Source: Candidatus Cloacimonetes bacterium HGW-Cloacimonetes-2 (lineage in GTDB: Bacteria > Cloacimonadota > Cloacimonadia > Cloacimonadales > Cloacimonadaceae). From it: a stretch of 55,167 nt of DNA. Position numbers and translations under genes: made by a program. The stretch is taken from the NCBI GenBank assembly GCA_002842035.1, contig PHBP01000013.1, forward strand, positions 1 to 55,167, read 5' to 3'. The stretch's first letter is position 1. Each line of letters begins with the position of its first letter. Below, piece after piece: positions 8,035 to 16,262 of the stretch. The notes beneath the pieces are model-generated. The model worked only from the letters and a program-made list of their open reading frames with translations. It did no database searches and was not told the DNA's origin.

Positions 8035-9875
8035 TTACTTACCTCCGGCAAGTCCTTGAGCGCATCCAGGATCATCCCCTTGGATAACAGCTCGGAAAAG
8101 AGACGCGGTTCCGCTCCCTTTACATACAATACATTGAAAGGAACCCCGACCCTGCCATGTTTCTTCATAAATTCCAGCATATCGGGATTTTGCTTGGTAT
8201 AATCACCGTGGATCAGGATGACTCCCTTGGCTTTGAAGGCTGCCATAATGTCATCCGTAAAGAGCACATTTTTCTCGTTTGCCTGGCAGTTTTTACACCA
8301 GACAGCTCCGAAATCCACAAAGACCGGTGCATCTTCCGCCAGGAGCTTTTCCATCAGAGCCGGTGAAAAGTCATACCATCCCGCAGGAGTATCCTTGGCA
8401 GGACGCATCAGACCATCCCCGATACCCACCTCTTCCACCACCGCCGCTTCTTTGTAAGGCAGGTAGATAAGAGCAGCTCCTACGATGATGACCAGGGTCA
8501 AAAGCGTAAAAATCCACTGGGTTGCCTTGCTATGCTCCGGACGGACAAAACGTCCATACAGCCACGCTGCAAAGCCCAGGCTCAAAATAAACATTATCAC
8601 GTGGAGGAGATAGTCGCCATCGGTAAGCTTCAAGACGCTCTTGAGCATCGTATAGACGATCCAGAGCAATACAAAAGCCATCACTTCCTTGAAGATATTC
8701 ATCCATTCGCCCGGCTTGGGTATGATCTTGAGCGCTTTGGGGCTCAATCCGATCAGGATAAAAGGAAATGCCAGGCCTATACCCACCAGAGCAAAGAAGA
8801 TTAGCATCAGCCAGGCCGGCAAGCCAAAGGCAAAGCCCACCGCGGTTCCCAAAAGCGGAGCTGAACAGGGCGTTGCCAGCAGGAAAGCAAAGACTCCACC
8901 AAAGAATGAGCCGCTTACGCCCTTCTTGGCTGAGGCCTGAGTGGCAGCCGTCATTCCCGGAGGGGAGATGATAAAGACATCAAGCAGTGCCAATGCAAAG
9001 ACAAAGATGATCGAAGTAAGAGCTATCGTAAAGCTGACGCTCTGGAACTGGAAGCCCCAGCCGACCGATTCGCCGGCCAGCTTGAGAATGATAAAGACCA
9101 CAGCCAAAGCGATAAAGGAGACCAATACTCCCAGCGCATAGGCCATGGAATGCTTAAAAATCTTGCTCTTGTCTTCGGCCGCCTGATTGACGATACTCAT
9201 CGCCCGAATGGTCAAAACCGGCAATACGCAAGGTGTAAAGTTCATAATAACGCCGCCTACGAAAGCCAAAAGCAGATACCAGAGTATCTTGGAGACCGGA
9301 TTCTTGACCGGCTCCACCGGTGCTTCTGCCTGCTCCGCTACGCTATCGGTAATCGCTATTGCAGTAGTAACCGTCTCAGGTGCAACAGGTTCCTCGGTGA
9401 TATTGCTAACCGGTTGATCGGGATTTGCTGCAGCTACGACCAGCCTTACACTGCCTTCCGCCAATTCAGGAGGTTCGCATTGACCTGTATCAAAGCACAA
9501 GCCATAATCCATCGAGACATTAATAGTCTTGTTTCCGGGAGCCGCATTCGCCTTCACTGTAAAGGGCAGACTGAGCGTTACAGAGCCGTGATAATCCCAC
9601 TGCTCCGGAGATACGACCGTATGAGCCGCCGGATACTGGGTCTTGCCAAAGACCAGGTCAGGATGGCTGGCATTCAGCTTGAAATATTCATTATCCTGGG
9701 GATTGTGAGATTGGTGTTTGCCGGCGGGAATGCTCATCGTAACGCGAACAGTTCCCCGCTCTCCGGGCTTCAATTCACCTGGAGTTACCCTATAAGTAAA
9801 TGTCTGCGCTACAAGGATAAGCCCCGTAAGCATCAGCATTGCAATGAGGACAAGTTTCTTAGCGTCTGGACGCAT
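8031..9875 (-). CDS. dsbD: DsbD, thiol:disulfide interchange protein
   Basis: The start is ATG at 9875, behind GGAGG, preferred over an ORF start 22 codons earlier. The 614-residue product has the three DsbD domains. The N-terminal periplasmic alpha domain contains the cysteine pair in YGLCFDTGQCEPPE. The beta membrane domain, with about eight helices, has the paired cysteines NFTPCVLPVL and ATPCSAPLLG. The C-terminal thioredoxin domain contains AVWCKNCQANEKN. DsbD moves electrons from cytoplasmic thioredoxin across the inner membrane to periplasmic acceptors. Here it heads a run of thioredoxin-fold proteins that are its obvious candidate clients. Confidence 0.95.
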   Translation of the reverse strand: MRPDAKKLVLIAMLMLTGLILVAQTFTYRVTPGELKPGERGTVRVTMSIPAGKHQSHNPQDNEYFKLNASHPDLVFGKTQYPAAHTVVSPEQWDYHGSVTLSLPFTVKANAAPGNKTINVSMDYGLCFDTGQCEPPELAEGSVRLVVAAANPDQPVSNITEEPVAPETVTTAIAITDSVAEQAEAPVEPVKNPVSKILWYLLLAFVGGVIMNFTPCVLPVLTIRAMSIVNQAAEDKSKIFKHSMAYALGVLVSFIALAVVFIILKLAGESVGWGFQFQSVSFTIALTSIIFVFALALLDVFIISPPGMTAATQASAKKGVSGSFFGGVFAFLLATPCSAPLLGTAVGFAFGLPAWLMLIFFALVGIGLAFPFILIGLSPKALKIIPKPGEWMNIFKEVMAFVLLWIVYTMLKSVLKLTDGDYLLHVIMFILSLGFAAWLYGRFVRPEHSKATQWIFTLLTLVIIVGAALIYLPYKEAAVVEEVGIGDGLMRPAKDTPAGWYDFSPALMEKLLAEDAPVFVDFGAVWCKNCQANEKNVLFTDDIMAAFKAKGVILIHGDYTKQNPDMLEFMKKHGRVGVPFNVLYVKGAEPRLFSELLSKGMILDALKDLPEVSK

Positions 9876-9944
9876 AGAACCTCCACAAATTTTGTATTTC
9901 TTTATCAATAATATAATGCAGGAAACATTCCAACCAGGCAAGCA

Positions 9945-10841
9945 TTATGAGAAATTCCTCAGCTTCTTCAAATCCTGATACTGGGAAAGCAGCAGTCCGC
10001 CAATAGTTAGCGACAAGCCTGCCAGCACTCTCAACGTGATGCTCGTATCCAGGATAAAAAATGCCAGGATCGAGGTAAAGACCGGGATCAGATTGGTAAA
10101 GATATTACTCTTGATCACGCCCAAATCCCGGATCACACCGGTGTAGAGCATAAAGGCGCCGACGGATGCAAAAACAGACATCGCCGCGATCGTCAGCAGC
10201 CCCATCGCATCCTGCTGCATCGTAATGAAATGCCCCAGATCGTAATAGATCACCAAAGGCGTAAAGTAAAGCAGACCAAACAGACTCTGCATCGAGACGA
10301 TAGTCAGGGCGCTGTATTTGAGCGTGAGCCTGCGCACCGTAATCCCATAAAACATCCCGGCAAAGACCGCCAAAAGCAGGAAGAGTATGCCTTTGAGTGT
10401 GGCGTGCATATCGCTCTCTCCCAGGCTCATAAGAACTACACCCCCGGTCGAGACCACCAGCCCCAAAACGATCATCGGAGATGCCTTTTCACGCAGGAAA
10501 AACCAGGCTCCAATCGCTGTCACAATCGGTATCAACGATATAATCAGGGAGCCCAGAGTCGAGCTGACATACTGCATCCCGTTGGCTTCTCCCACAAAGT
10601 AGGCAAAAGGCTCGCAAAATGCCACCAGCATCACGTGCCAGATGTCCTTGCGCTCCATCTTCTGCTGTTTTTTTCCGATCAAGATAACGGCAAAGAGCAA
10701 AACAACCGCCAGCAACAACCTGAGAAAGGTTATCTCATAGGGTCTGTAATCTGCTGCCAGAGCTATCTTTATCCAGACAAAGGTGACTGCCCAGAAGAGC
10801 ATCGCCAGTGCCGCTTTACCATATACCATCAATCGGTTCAT
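9945..10841 (-). CDS. EamA/DMT-family membrane transporter
   Basis: This 298-residue protein has about ten hydrophobic helices in two repeated halves, the EamA arrangement. The first half includes LFWAVTFVWIKIAL and EITFLRLLLAVVLL; the second ends with NLIPVFTSILAFFIL and IGGLLLSQYQDL. The family exports metabolites such as amino acids; the substrate cannot be inferred here. It is 69 bp upstream of dsbD on the same strand, so co-transcription is possible but unproven. A TTGACA hexamer faces it on the minus strand at 10903-10898. Confidence 0.85.
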   Translation of the reverse strand: MNRLMVYGKAALAMLFWAVTFVWIKIALAADYRPYEITFLRLLLAVVLLFAVILIGKKQQKMERKDIWHVMLVAFCEPFAYFVGEANGMQYVSSTLGSLIISLIPIVTAIGAWFFLREKASPMIVLGLVVSTGGVVLMSLGESDMHATLKGILFLLLAVFAGMFYGITVRRLTLKYSALTIVSMQSLFGLLYFTPLVIYYDLGHFITMQQDAMGLLTIAAMSVFASVGAFMLYTGVIRDLGVIKSNIFTNLIPVFTSILAFFILDTSITLRVLAGLSLTIGGLLLSQYQDLKKLRNFS

Positions 10842-11176
10842 CTATCTTCCTCATCAAAAATAACATTAGCTAAAACTGAACAAAACAAGCCCTTATATGT
10901 CAAGTGAAATCTGCTTTGCCCTCTGCAACCGGATAACGAGCTATCAATAGGATATTTTTGTTGATTCTTCTCCACACCCGAGATATACCCTATCTCCTTA
11001 TCAATCAAGCTTCAACAGGCTACAGAAGGCATTAATCCGAAATTTCAATATATGATTTATTGGTGAAATTAACTTGACATAGCCAGAGGCGTGAGCAAAG
11101 TAGGATTGTATAGTTGTGAGCTTATACGTAATTTATATCCCGCAAGGGATTAGAATGTATTTTCTAGGAGGAAAAT
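10842..11176. other. Divergent intergenic region, no gene
   Basis: These 335 bp separate the minus-strand transporter from the plus-strand LamG cargo gene. They contain TTGACA hexamers facing each gene (10903-10898 minus; 11074-11079 plus) without a clear -10 box. A small hairpin ATCCC-GCAA-GGGAT at 11137-11150 sits in the likely leader of the cargo gene. A strong ribosome site (TAGGAGGAAA) precedes the ATG at 11177. No RNA gene is recognisable. Confidence 0.5.
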
Positions 11177-12517
11177 ATGAGACTCAAGAGCTTAATGTTC
11201 GTTTTTGTATTGGTCGGCATAGTAGGCTTTGCTTTCGCCAATAATGCGTTGTACTTTGACGGAGTGAACGACGTCGTAGAATACAGCAATCCCGGTGCCA
11301 CCAATATTGCCTCGTTTGAATGCTGGTTCAAGCTCAGTTCCTATGAAAACGGCGAGTTGGGTCAGACCATCCTTTCATCCAATCCCGCCACTAATAAATC
11401 CCTCTGGCTTACTGCCAAAGGCACCGAGCTCTATCTTTGGGCTTTTGGTAGCAGCAGCAACGGCTTGCGTTTCCAGACCAGCGGAGCCAATCTTGCCCTT
11501 GATACCTGGTATCACGTGGCAGTAACTGCTCAGCGTGGCGCTGCCAACCGCACCAAGCTATATCTGAATGGTGTGCTTTTAATTGATCAAGCCAGTATGG
11601 ATTTGTCCAATTTTGGCAACACCTTCTACCTGGGTAATTTGCGTAGCGGGGCAGCAGCTACTTATGCCTTGCACGGTTATATCGATGAAGTGCGTGTTTG
11701 GGATACCATCCGTACCCAAAGCGAAATCCAGCAATATATGAACAACATTATCAGCCCCTATCCCAGCAATCTGATCGCTTATTTCCCGCTGGATTCCTCC
11801 AATGGCGCCACCATCTATGATCTTACCACCCCGGCTACCAATGGCACAGCCCTCAATGGCACCACTCCCAATCCCAGCCCGGTTTTCGTCCCCAGCGACG
11901 TCACCCTGCCGGTTGAGCTGACTGCTTTTATGGCTACCGGTACTGCCGAAAACTTCGTGCGCCTCACCTGGATTACCCAATCCGAGACGGACGTGATGGG
12001 CTATTATGTCTATCGTAACAGCGAAAATAGCTTTGCCACAGCCACCCGGATCAGCTCTCTGATCGAAGCACAGAATCAGACCAATACCACGCATTATACT
12101 TTCGTGGACGATGAAGTCGAAAACGGTCTCTATTACTACTGGCTGCAAAACCTCGATTACAATGGCGGAGATGCCATTCACGGCCCCGTAAGCTACAACG
12201 TCCTGGTCCAGGATCCCGATCCGGAGACCCCGCCCGTGGTCGTTACCGGTTTCAATGCGGTTTATCCCAATCCGTTCAATCCCACAGCTTTCCTGAGCTA
12301 CACTCTAGCCGAGCCGGGTAATGTTGATGTGATGGTTCTCAATTCTCGTGGACAGATCGTCCGCACTCTCAATCAAGGATTCCAAACAGCCGGTCTTCAC
12401 GGCTTCCACTGGGATGGCAAGAATGCCCAAGGCATCGAATGCACCAGCGGAATCTACCTTTTCCGTCTAAAAGTAGGCGAAGCCAGCTATACACGCAAAG
12501 CTGTGCTCGTGAAATAA
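11177..12517 (+). CDS. LamG-domain T9SS cargo protein
   Basis: This 446-residue protein has a signal peptide (MRLKSLMFVFVLVGIVGFAFA). Residues of about 24-200 form a LamG/concanavalin-like jellyroll: ALYFDGVNDVVEYSNP, IASFECWFKL, DTWYHVAVTAQRG, KLYLNGVLL, GYIDEVRVWDTIRTQSEI. An LPVELTAFMA/FN3-like linker follows (LTWITQSETDVMGYYVYRN, like the 438-3274 protein), then a type A sorting domain with VYPNPFNPTAF ending in AVLVK. It probably binds glycans or other ligands at the surface. It is monocistronic, with its own terminator and a family 1 repeat directly behind it. Confidence 0.92.
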   Translation: MRLKSLMFVFVLVGIVGFAFANNALYFDGVNDVVEYSNPGATNIASFECWFKLSSYENGELGQTILSSNPATNKSLWLTAKGTELYLWAFGSSSNGLRFQTSGANLALDTWYHVAVTAQRGAANRTKLYLNGVLLIDQASMDLSNFGNTFYLGNLRSGAAATYALHGYIDEVRVWDTIRTQSEIQQYMNNIISPYPSNLIAYFPLDSSNGATIYDLTTPATNGTALNGTTPNPSPVFVPSDVTLPVELTAFMATGTAENFVRLTWITQSETDVMGYYVYRNSENSFATATRISSLIEAQNQTNTTHYTFVDDEVENGLYYYWLQNLDYNGGDAIHGPVSYNVLVQDPDPETPPVVVTGFNAVYPNPFNPTAFLSYTLAEPGNVDVMVLNSRGQIVRTLNQGFQTAGLHGFHWDGKNAQGIECTSGIYLFRLKVGEASYTRKAVLVK

Positions 12518-12548
12518 ATTCCCTTCCTACTCAAACTACAACAGCCGA

Positions 12549-12582
12549 GAACCCCGGAACTCACTACCGGGGTTCTTTTTTT
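12549..12582 (+). terminator. Terminator of the LamG cargo gene
   Basis: GAACCCCGG (12549-12557) pairs with CCGGGGTTC (12567-12575) and is followed by a run of eight T. It lies about 30 bp past the stop. Confidence 0.92.
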
Positions 12583-12590
12583 GGGTGAAT

Positions 12591-12765
12591 GCGCTTTCTT
12601 AGAAACTATGATTTGAGGATTTTGTGCGCTTTCTTAGAAACTATGATTTGAATATTTTGTGCGCTTTCTTAGAAACTATGATTTGAGGATTTTGTGCGCT
12701 TTCTTAGAAACTATGATTTGAGGATTTTGTGCGCATTCCCTGAAACGAGGATTGCAGGATTGGAG
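12591..12765 (+). repeat. 35-bp tandem repeat array (family 1)
   Basis: Four copies of a 35-bp unit start at 12591, 12626, 12661 and 12696 (core GCGCTTTCTTAGAAACTATG, then ATTTGAGGATTTTGT). A diverged fifth copy is at 12731. One base pair in the second copy differs (AATATT for GAGGATTT region). The unit is homologous to the 35-bp units at 278-375 read on the other strand. There are no unique spacers, so it is not a CRISPR array. Confidence 0.95.
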
Positions 12766-13034
12766 GGTTGATAGGAATATGTGGAGTAGTGGAGTGGTGG
12801 CTGCCATCACTTCACCACTCCACCATTGAGTGTAGCGCCCCTTCCATCATTCCGAGCAATAAATGTGGGTGCGTCATCCTGACGCACAGTCCTTCCGAGC
12901 GACAAGATGTCGCTCCCACTCCATCACTTCGAGCAATAAATGTGGGTGCGTCATCCTGACGTCCTGACGCACAGTTATTCCGAGCGACAAGATGTCGCTC
13001 CAACTCCATCACTTTCCCACTGCGCTTAGTGCTT
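12766..13034 (+). repeat. Family 1 spacer and two dual-hairpin units
   Basis: The spacer (12766-12840) is shared with the left window edge in reverse complement. Hairpins are GTGCGTCA/TGACGCAC at 12869-12887 and GAGCGACA/TGTCGCTC at 12897-12915, then a second pair at 12946-12972 and 12982-13000. The first hairpin of the second unit carries an 8-bp tandem duplication (TCCTGACG at 12954-12961 and 12962-12969). The trailing segment CCATCACTTTCCCACTGCGC (about 13010-13025) recurs after the third unit near 13320. Confidence 0.88.
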
Positions 13035-13069
13035 CTTGTCACTCGTCACTGCGTGAAGTGCTCCTCCTG

Positions 13070-13142
13070 TTTTGACTTAAACAAATGCCTCTGTGACTTC
13101 CATCTGAAAAACCAATCTAAACGGCATTTGTTTGAGTTAAAA
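13070..13142. repeat. Long inverted repeat, 20-nt arms
   Basis: TTTTGACTTAAACAAATGCC (13070-13089) faces GGCATTTGTTTGAGTTAAAA (13123-13142). Eighteen of 20 positions are complementary and the other two would be G-U pairs in RNA, so a plus-strand transcript could form a continuous 20-bp stem with a 33-nt loop. No gene or transposase is attached. It could be a MITE-like remnant or a structured RNA. Confidence 0.75.
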
Positions 13143-13464
13143 CGAAAGCTCGGCGTATATTCCCCGGCTATCACTGGCTGCATTATTTTAACTCATAATC
13201 CTGCCGAGGACGACCAGCTTGTCAATTCGAGACTATCAAGGCAGAATTATAAGTCAAAACTTGTGGGTGCGTCATCCTGACGCACAGTCCTTCCGAGCGA
13301 CAAGATGTCGCTCCCACTCCATCACTTTCCCACTGCGCGTAGCGCTTTGCGGAGTAACAATCTTTGAACAATGCGCAGCACTAACTTCTAACTGCCTAAA
13401 TCTAACTGCCAGGACGCAGTCCTGGCTCACCCTTTGAACCCCCCGGCAAATCACTCGCACTTTT
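13143..13464. other. Gene-free stretch with a third family 1 dual-hairpin unit
   Basis: A solitary family 1 unit lies at about 13257-13347, with hairpins at 13267-13285 and 13295-13313, in the same orientation as 12869-13000. The rest has no recognisable gene. Short ORFs across it are translations of repeat sequence. Confidence 0.7.
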
Positions 13465-13545
13465 CTGGTGATCCCCTAGTCGCCACTAGGGAATCACTAG
13501 GGGATCACCAGAGGATCTCCAGTGGATTCAAGCAGGGAGCCAAGT
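13465..13545 (+). repeat. CTAG-rich composite repeat (family 2, copy A)
   Basis: A perfect 16-bp inverted repeat, CTGGTGATCCCCTAGT (13465-13480) and ACTAGGGGATCACCAG (13496-13511), encloses an inner CTAGT/ACTAG hairpin. It is followed by the tail GGATTCAAGCAGG near 13523, the same order as copy C at 39390-39470. It lies just upstream of the lipoprotein gene starting at 13611. Confidence 0.85.
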
Positions 13546-13610
13546 CAGCACAAAAACCCTGGTCCACTTTTTTTATTGACAGCATCCATCGAAGATCAAA
13601 ATATGAGAAT

Positions 13611-14165
13611 ATGAGGAAATTGCTTTACTGCATACTACTGATCCTGCTGCTTGGCGGTTGCGAAATCTTTGATCTCAGAGATTCCGAATACCCCTCCGCG
13701 CCTCCAAACTGGAACAGCAGTACCGGGACTTTGCAGCAGCTCGAACAAAATCTGGGCTATTGCTATGCCGATTCCCGCAATGTGGTAAAGTATCTTGGCC
13801 TCTTTAGCAGCAGCTACAGCTTCCACTTTGCCCCGCAAGACGTTGTGGATTATGGCATTCCGGCGACCTGGACCCGTTCCGACGAACAGGATATGCTGAT
13901 CAATCTGCATAGTCAGGCCAGCCAGATCACTCTCTCGATTGAGCCCAGCGCGGTGAGTCCGGACGAGATCCTGGCAAACGAAGCCCGTCTCTTTCGCACA
14001 TATCAGATCACTGTCAAAAACGGTGGGAATCTGCATAACTACACCGGTTCCATGGAGTTGCAGGTCCGTCGCGAAAACGGATATTGGTATATCTACCGCT
14101 GGTACGACTATCGTATCGGCAACGAACCCGGCTGGGGAAAGCTCAAGTATGACTATTCGCAATAG
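13611..14165 (+). CDS. Small lipoprotein, NTF2-like, function unknown
   Basis: The start is ATG at 13611, which gives MRKLLYCILLILLLGGC, a clean lipobox with cysteine at residue 17; the frame extends 59 codons further upstream without a signal or ribosome site. The mature 168 residues (LEQNLGYCYADSRNVVKYLG ... YWYIYRWYDYR) look like an NTF2-type alpha+beta fold. It overlaps the next lipoprotein gene by 17 bp; that gene has the same general plan, suggesting an old duplication. I do not recognise a named family. Confidence 0.75.
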   Translation: MRKLLYCILLILLLGGCEIFDLRDSEYPSAPPNWNSSTGTLQQLEQNLGYCYADSRNVVKYLGLFSSSYSFHFAPQDVVDYGIPATWTRSDEQDMLINLHSQASQITLSIEPSAVSPDEILANEARLFRTYQITVKNGGNLHNYTGSMELQVRRENGYWYIYRWYDYRIGNEPGWGKLKYDYSQ

Positions 14166-14736
14166 GATAATCACACTCTTTGCCCTCTTGATCGCGCTCT
14201 TGGGCGCAAGCTGCCGCAATCCATTTCGCCCGGAACTGATCTATAATACGAACAACGATCTGCAAAATCGCGATCCCAAGCAGGTACTGCAAAGCCTTGA
14301 GCGTGCTTATCAGGACAAGAATATCGACCTTTACAAGAAATTGCTGGCACCGGACTTTCGCTTTGAGTTGCTCTCTTCTGAAGTCAATCAGATAGGGATA
14401 GACGTCAATGACGACGGCATCCGGGATAGTTGGTGGGGTTTTGAGCAGGAGATTCAGCTTACCGAAAACCTCTTTAAGTACGGTTCTTCCGATGGCAATT
14501 ACCCGCCACCTGATCAGATCGAACTACGGCTGCAAGTACCTCCGGAAAACCTCTGGGAACTCGATCCCGAGGTGGGTCACGAGGATTGGGTCATAGTGCC
14601 CTGCGTCTTTGATCTCTCACTTACATATCTTTCCAGCAACAGCAGTCTCAATGCCAGCGGAGTGGCTAGATTTTACCTCAAAGAGACCAATAAACGCTGG
14701 CATATCGTGATTTGGAGAGACGAATCGAACCTCTAA
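14149..14736 (+). CDS. Small lipoprotein, NTF2-like, function unknown
   Basis: The start is ATG at 14149, with GGGGAAAG upstream. The 195-residue product begins MTIRNRIITLFALLIALLGASC, a lipobox with cysteine at 22. LQSLERAYQDKNIDLYKKLL and a final RWHIVIWRDES are typical of NTF2/SnoaL-like folds, and the ending parallels YWYIYRWYDYR in the gene before it. It overlaps both neighbours by 17 and 25 bp, so the genes are translationally coupled. Function is unknown. Confidence 0.75.
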   Translation: MTIRNRIITLFALLIALLGASCRNPFRPELIYNTNNDLQNRDPKQVLQSLERAYQDKNIDLYKKLLAPDFRFELLSSEVNQIGIDVNDDGIRDSWWGFEQEIQLTENLFKYGSSDGNYPPPDQIELRLQVPPENLWELDPEVGHEDWVIVPCVFDLSLTYLSSNSSLNASGVARFYLKETNKRWHIVIWRDESNL

Positions 14737-15152
14737 AATCTGAAGGCAGAATTTTGGCGCTGGACTATGGAGAAAAGCGGATCGGGCTCGCACTAAGCGA
14801 TCCACTCAAGATCTTTGCCAAGCCTTACCGCGTGTTGGCAAATCTGGGCTTTGACTCACTTGTCGCAGAACTAAAGGATATCATTGCCCAGCAGAGGGTT
14901 GACTTGCTTCTGGTTGGTATCCCTTTTGCCATTGATGGTGGCAATACACCCAAAACTGATGAAACTCTGGCAATTTTTGAGCAGTTAAAGACAGCTCTCG
15001 ATGTAAAGATAATTGGATGGGACGAAAGATATAGCAGTGATGAAGCCCATAAGGAATTGAAAAAAATGGGATATAGCTGGCAGGAAGCACGCAACCTGGT
15101 GGATGCTATGGCAGCGGCAATGATCCTGAAAAGCTACCTGGAAACGATATGA
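14712..15152 (+). CDS. ruvX: RuvX/YqgF family putative Holliday junction resolvase or 16S rRNA maturation nuclease
   Basis: The 146-residue frame has the RNase H-like RuvX motifs: GRILALDYGEKRIGLALSDP (first catalytic Asp), VDLLLVGIPFAIDG, GWDERYSSDEAHKEL and the terminal LVDAMAAAMILKSYL (last Asp). The family processes the 16S rRNA 5' end and is also described as Holliday-junction resolvase-like. The start is uncertain: TTG at 14712 gives a 14-residue lead, while TTG at 14754 (after GAAGG) would give MALDYGEKRIG, closer to the usual family start. The gene is coupled to mltG by an ATGA overlap. Confidence 0.9.
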   Translation: MERRIEPLKSEGRILALDYGEKRIGLALSDPLKIFAKPYRVLANLGFDSLVAELKDIIAQQRVDLLLVGIPFAIDGGNTPKTDETLAIFEQLKTALDVKIIGWDERYSSDEAHKELKKMGYSWQEARNLVDAMAAAMILKSYLETI

Positions 15153-16162
15153 TGAAACTGAAGATAAAGCACTACATTCTTATCGGTGCGCTGGCCTTGA
15201 TCCTTGCGCTGGGAGGCTGGCTGATGGCGACTGTATTTGTAAAGCATCAAAGCGATGAGATGCTCTTGGAAATACGTCCCGGAGACAGTGCAGCCACGAT
15301 CGGAGCAAAACTCCAGGCTGCAGGCGTCATCCCAAATGGCAGATACTTTGCCCTATTGGCAAGGATTACCGGTGACGACCGCGATCTCAAGACAGGAGCT
15401 TACAAGTTTGGCGGCAAGGTAAACCTTCTCGAAACAGTGCATATGCTGCGAGCCGGCAATAGCGAGGCTATCAGCATCACTTTCCCGGAAGGCTGGTCGA
15501 TGTATCGCACTCTCAAGCGTATCGACCGTAGCGGCTTGGTCAGCTTTGACAGTCTGATGGCAGTTGCTACTGATCCTGTTGTCGTAAAAACACTTACCGG
15601 GCTGGATCTGCCGAGTTTGGAAGGCTTTCTCTATCCTGAGACCTACCGTTTTGAGCTGGGGATGAGTCCCTATCAGATCCTGGAAATACAGACCAAAGAG
15701 TTTTTTACCCGGCTCGCCAAAGCAGGTATCGATGCCAAGGCAGACTCCAGTTTTTACGACAAAGTCAAGCTCGCCTCAATCGTGGAATCCGAATCTATGT
15801 ATGAGGATGAAAGAGCCACTGTGGCAGGTGTTTATATGAACCGCTTGGCAAAGGGAATGAAGCTCGAAGCCTGCCCTACAGTGGATTACTTTTTGGAGAA
15901 ACAAGGCATCAAGCGCGAGGTGCTGCTGATCTCTGATGTCAATACACCCAATCCCTACAACACCTATCTTAATCTTGGTCTTCCGCCCACCCCGATCTGC
16001 AATCCCTCGATCAGCTCTATAGTGGCGGTCTATAATCCTGAACGTCATAACTATCTCTTCTTCCAGGCAGACCGTCAGGGAAGAAACGTGTTTTCTGTTA
16101 CTTACCGCGAGCACCTGCGCAAGATGAAGAATCTGCCCAGCAGAGTGCAGCGCGAGGAATAA
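15149..16162 (+). CDS. mltG: Endolytic murein transglycosylase MltG
   Basis: This 337-residue protein has one N-terminal membrane helix (YILIGALALILALGGWLMA), then a LysM-like segment (LEIRPGDSAATIGAKLQAAG) and the YceG domain. Signature pieces are ITFPEGWSMYRTLKRI, LEGFLYPETYRF, ASIVESESMYEDE (catalytic Glu region), VAGVYMNRL and NTPNPYNTYLNLGLPPTPIC. MltG cuts nascent glycan strands at the inner membrane and helps set their length. The ruvX-mltG pairing is common in bacteria. The start overlaps ruvX by ATGA. Confidence 0.95.
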   Translation: MMKLKIKHYILIGALALILALGGWLMATVFVKHQSDEMLLEIRPGDSAATIGAKLQAAGVIPNGRYFALLARITGDDRDLKTGAYKFGGKVNLLETVHMLRAGNSEAISITFPEGWSMYRTLKRIDRSGLVSFDSLMAVATDPVVVKTLTGLDLPSLEGFLYPETYRFELGMSPYQILEIQTKEFFTRLAKAGIDAKADSSFYDKVKLASIVESESMYEDERATVAGVYMNRLAKGMKLEACPTVDYFLEKQGIKREVLLISDVNTPNPYNTYLNLGLPPTPICNPSISSIVAVYNPERHNYLFFQADRQGRNVFSVTYREHLRKMKNLPSRVQREE

Positions 16163-16262
16163 CAAGTAAATCCCAATGAATGATTTTCATATTGACAAAA
16201 AGCCCCAAACAAAAAAAGCTATTAACAAGAATCCGATTGCTTTATACCACAATGGAGGAATA

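Noticed and set aside
12591-12765. CRISPR array
   Set aside because: The 35-bp units follow each other directly without unique spacers, and no cas gene is in the window.
1-13034. Composite transposon spanning the two inverted repeat arrays
   Set aside because: The inverted copies enclose ordinary genes and no transposase or integrase; a third unit at 13257-13347 and the cargo-gene placement argue for dispersed elements instead.
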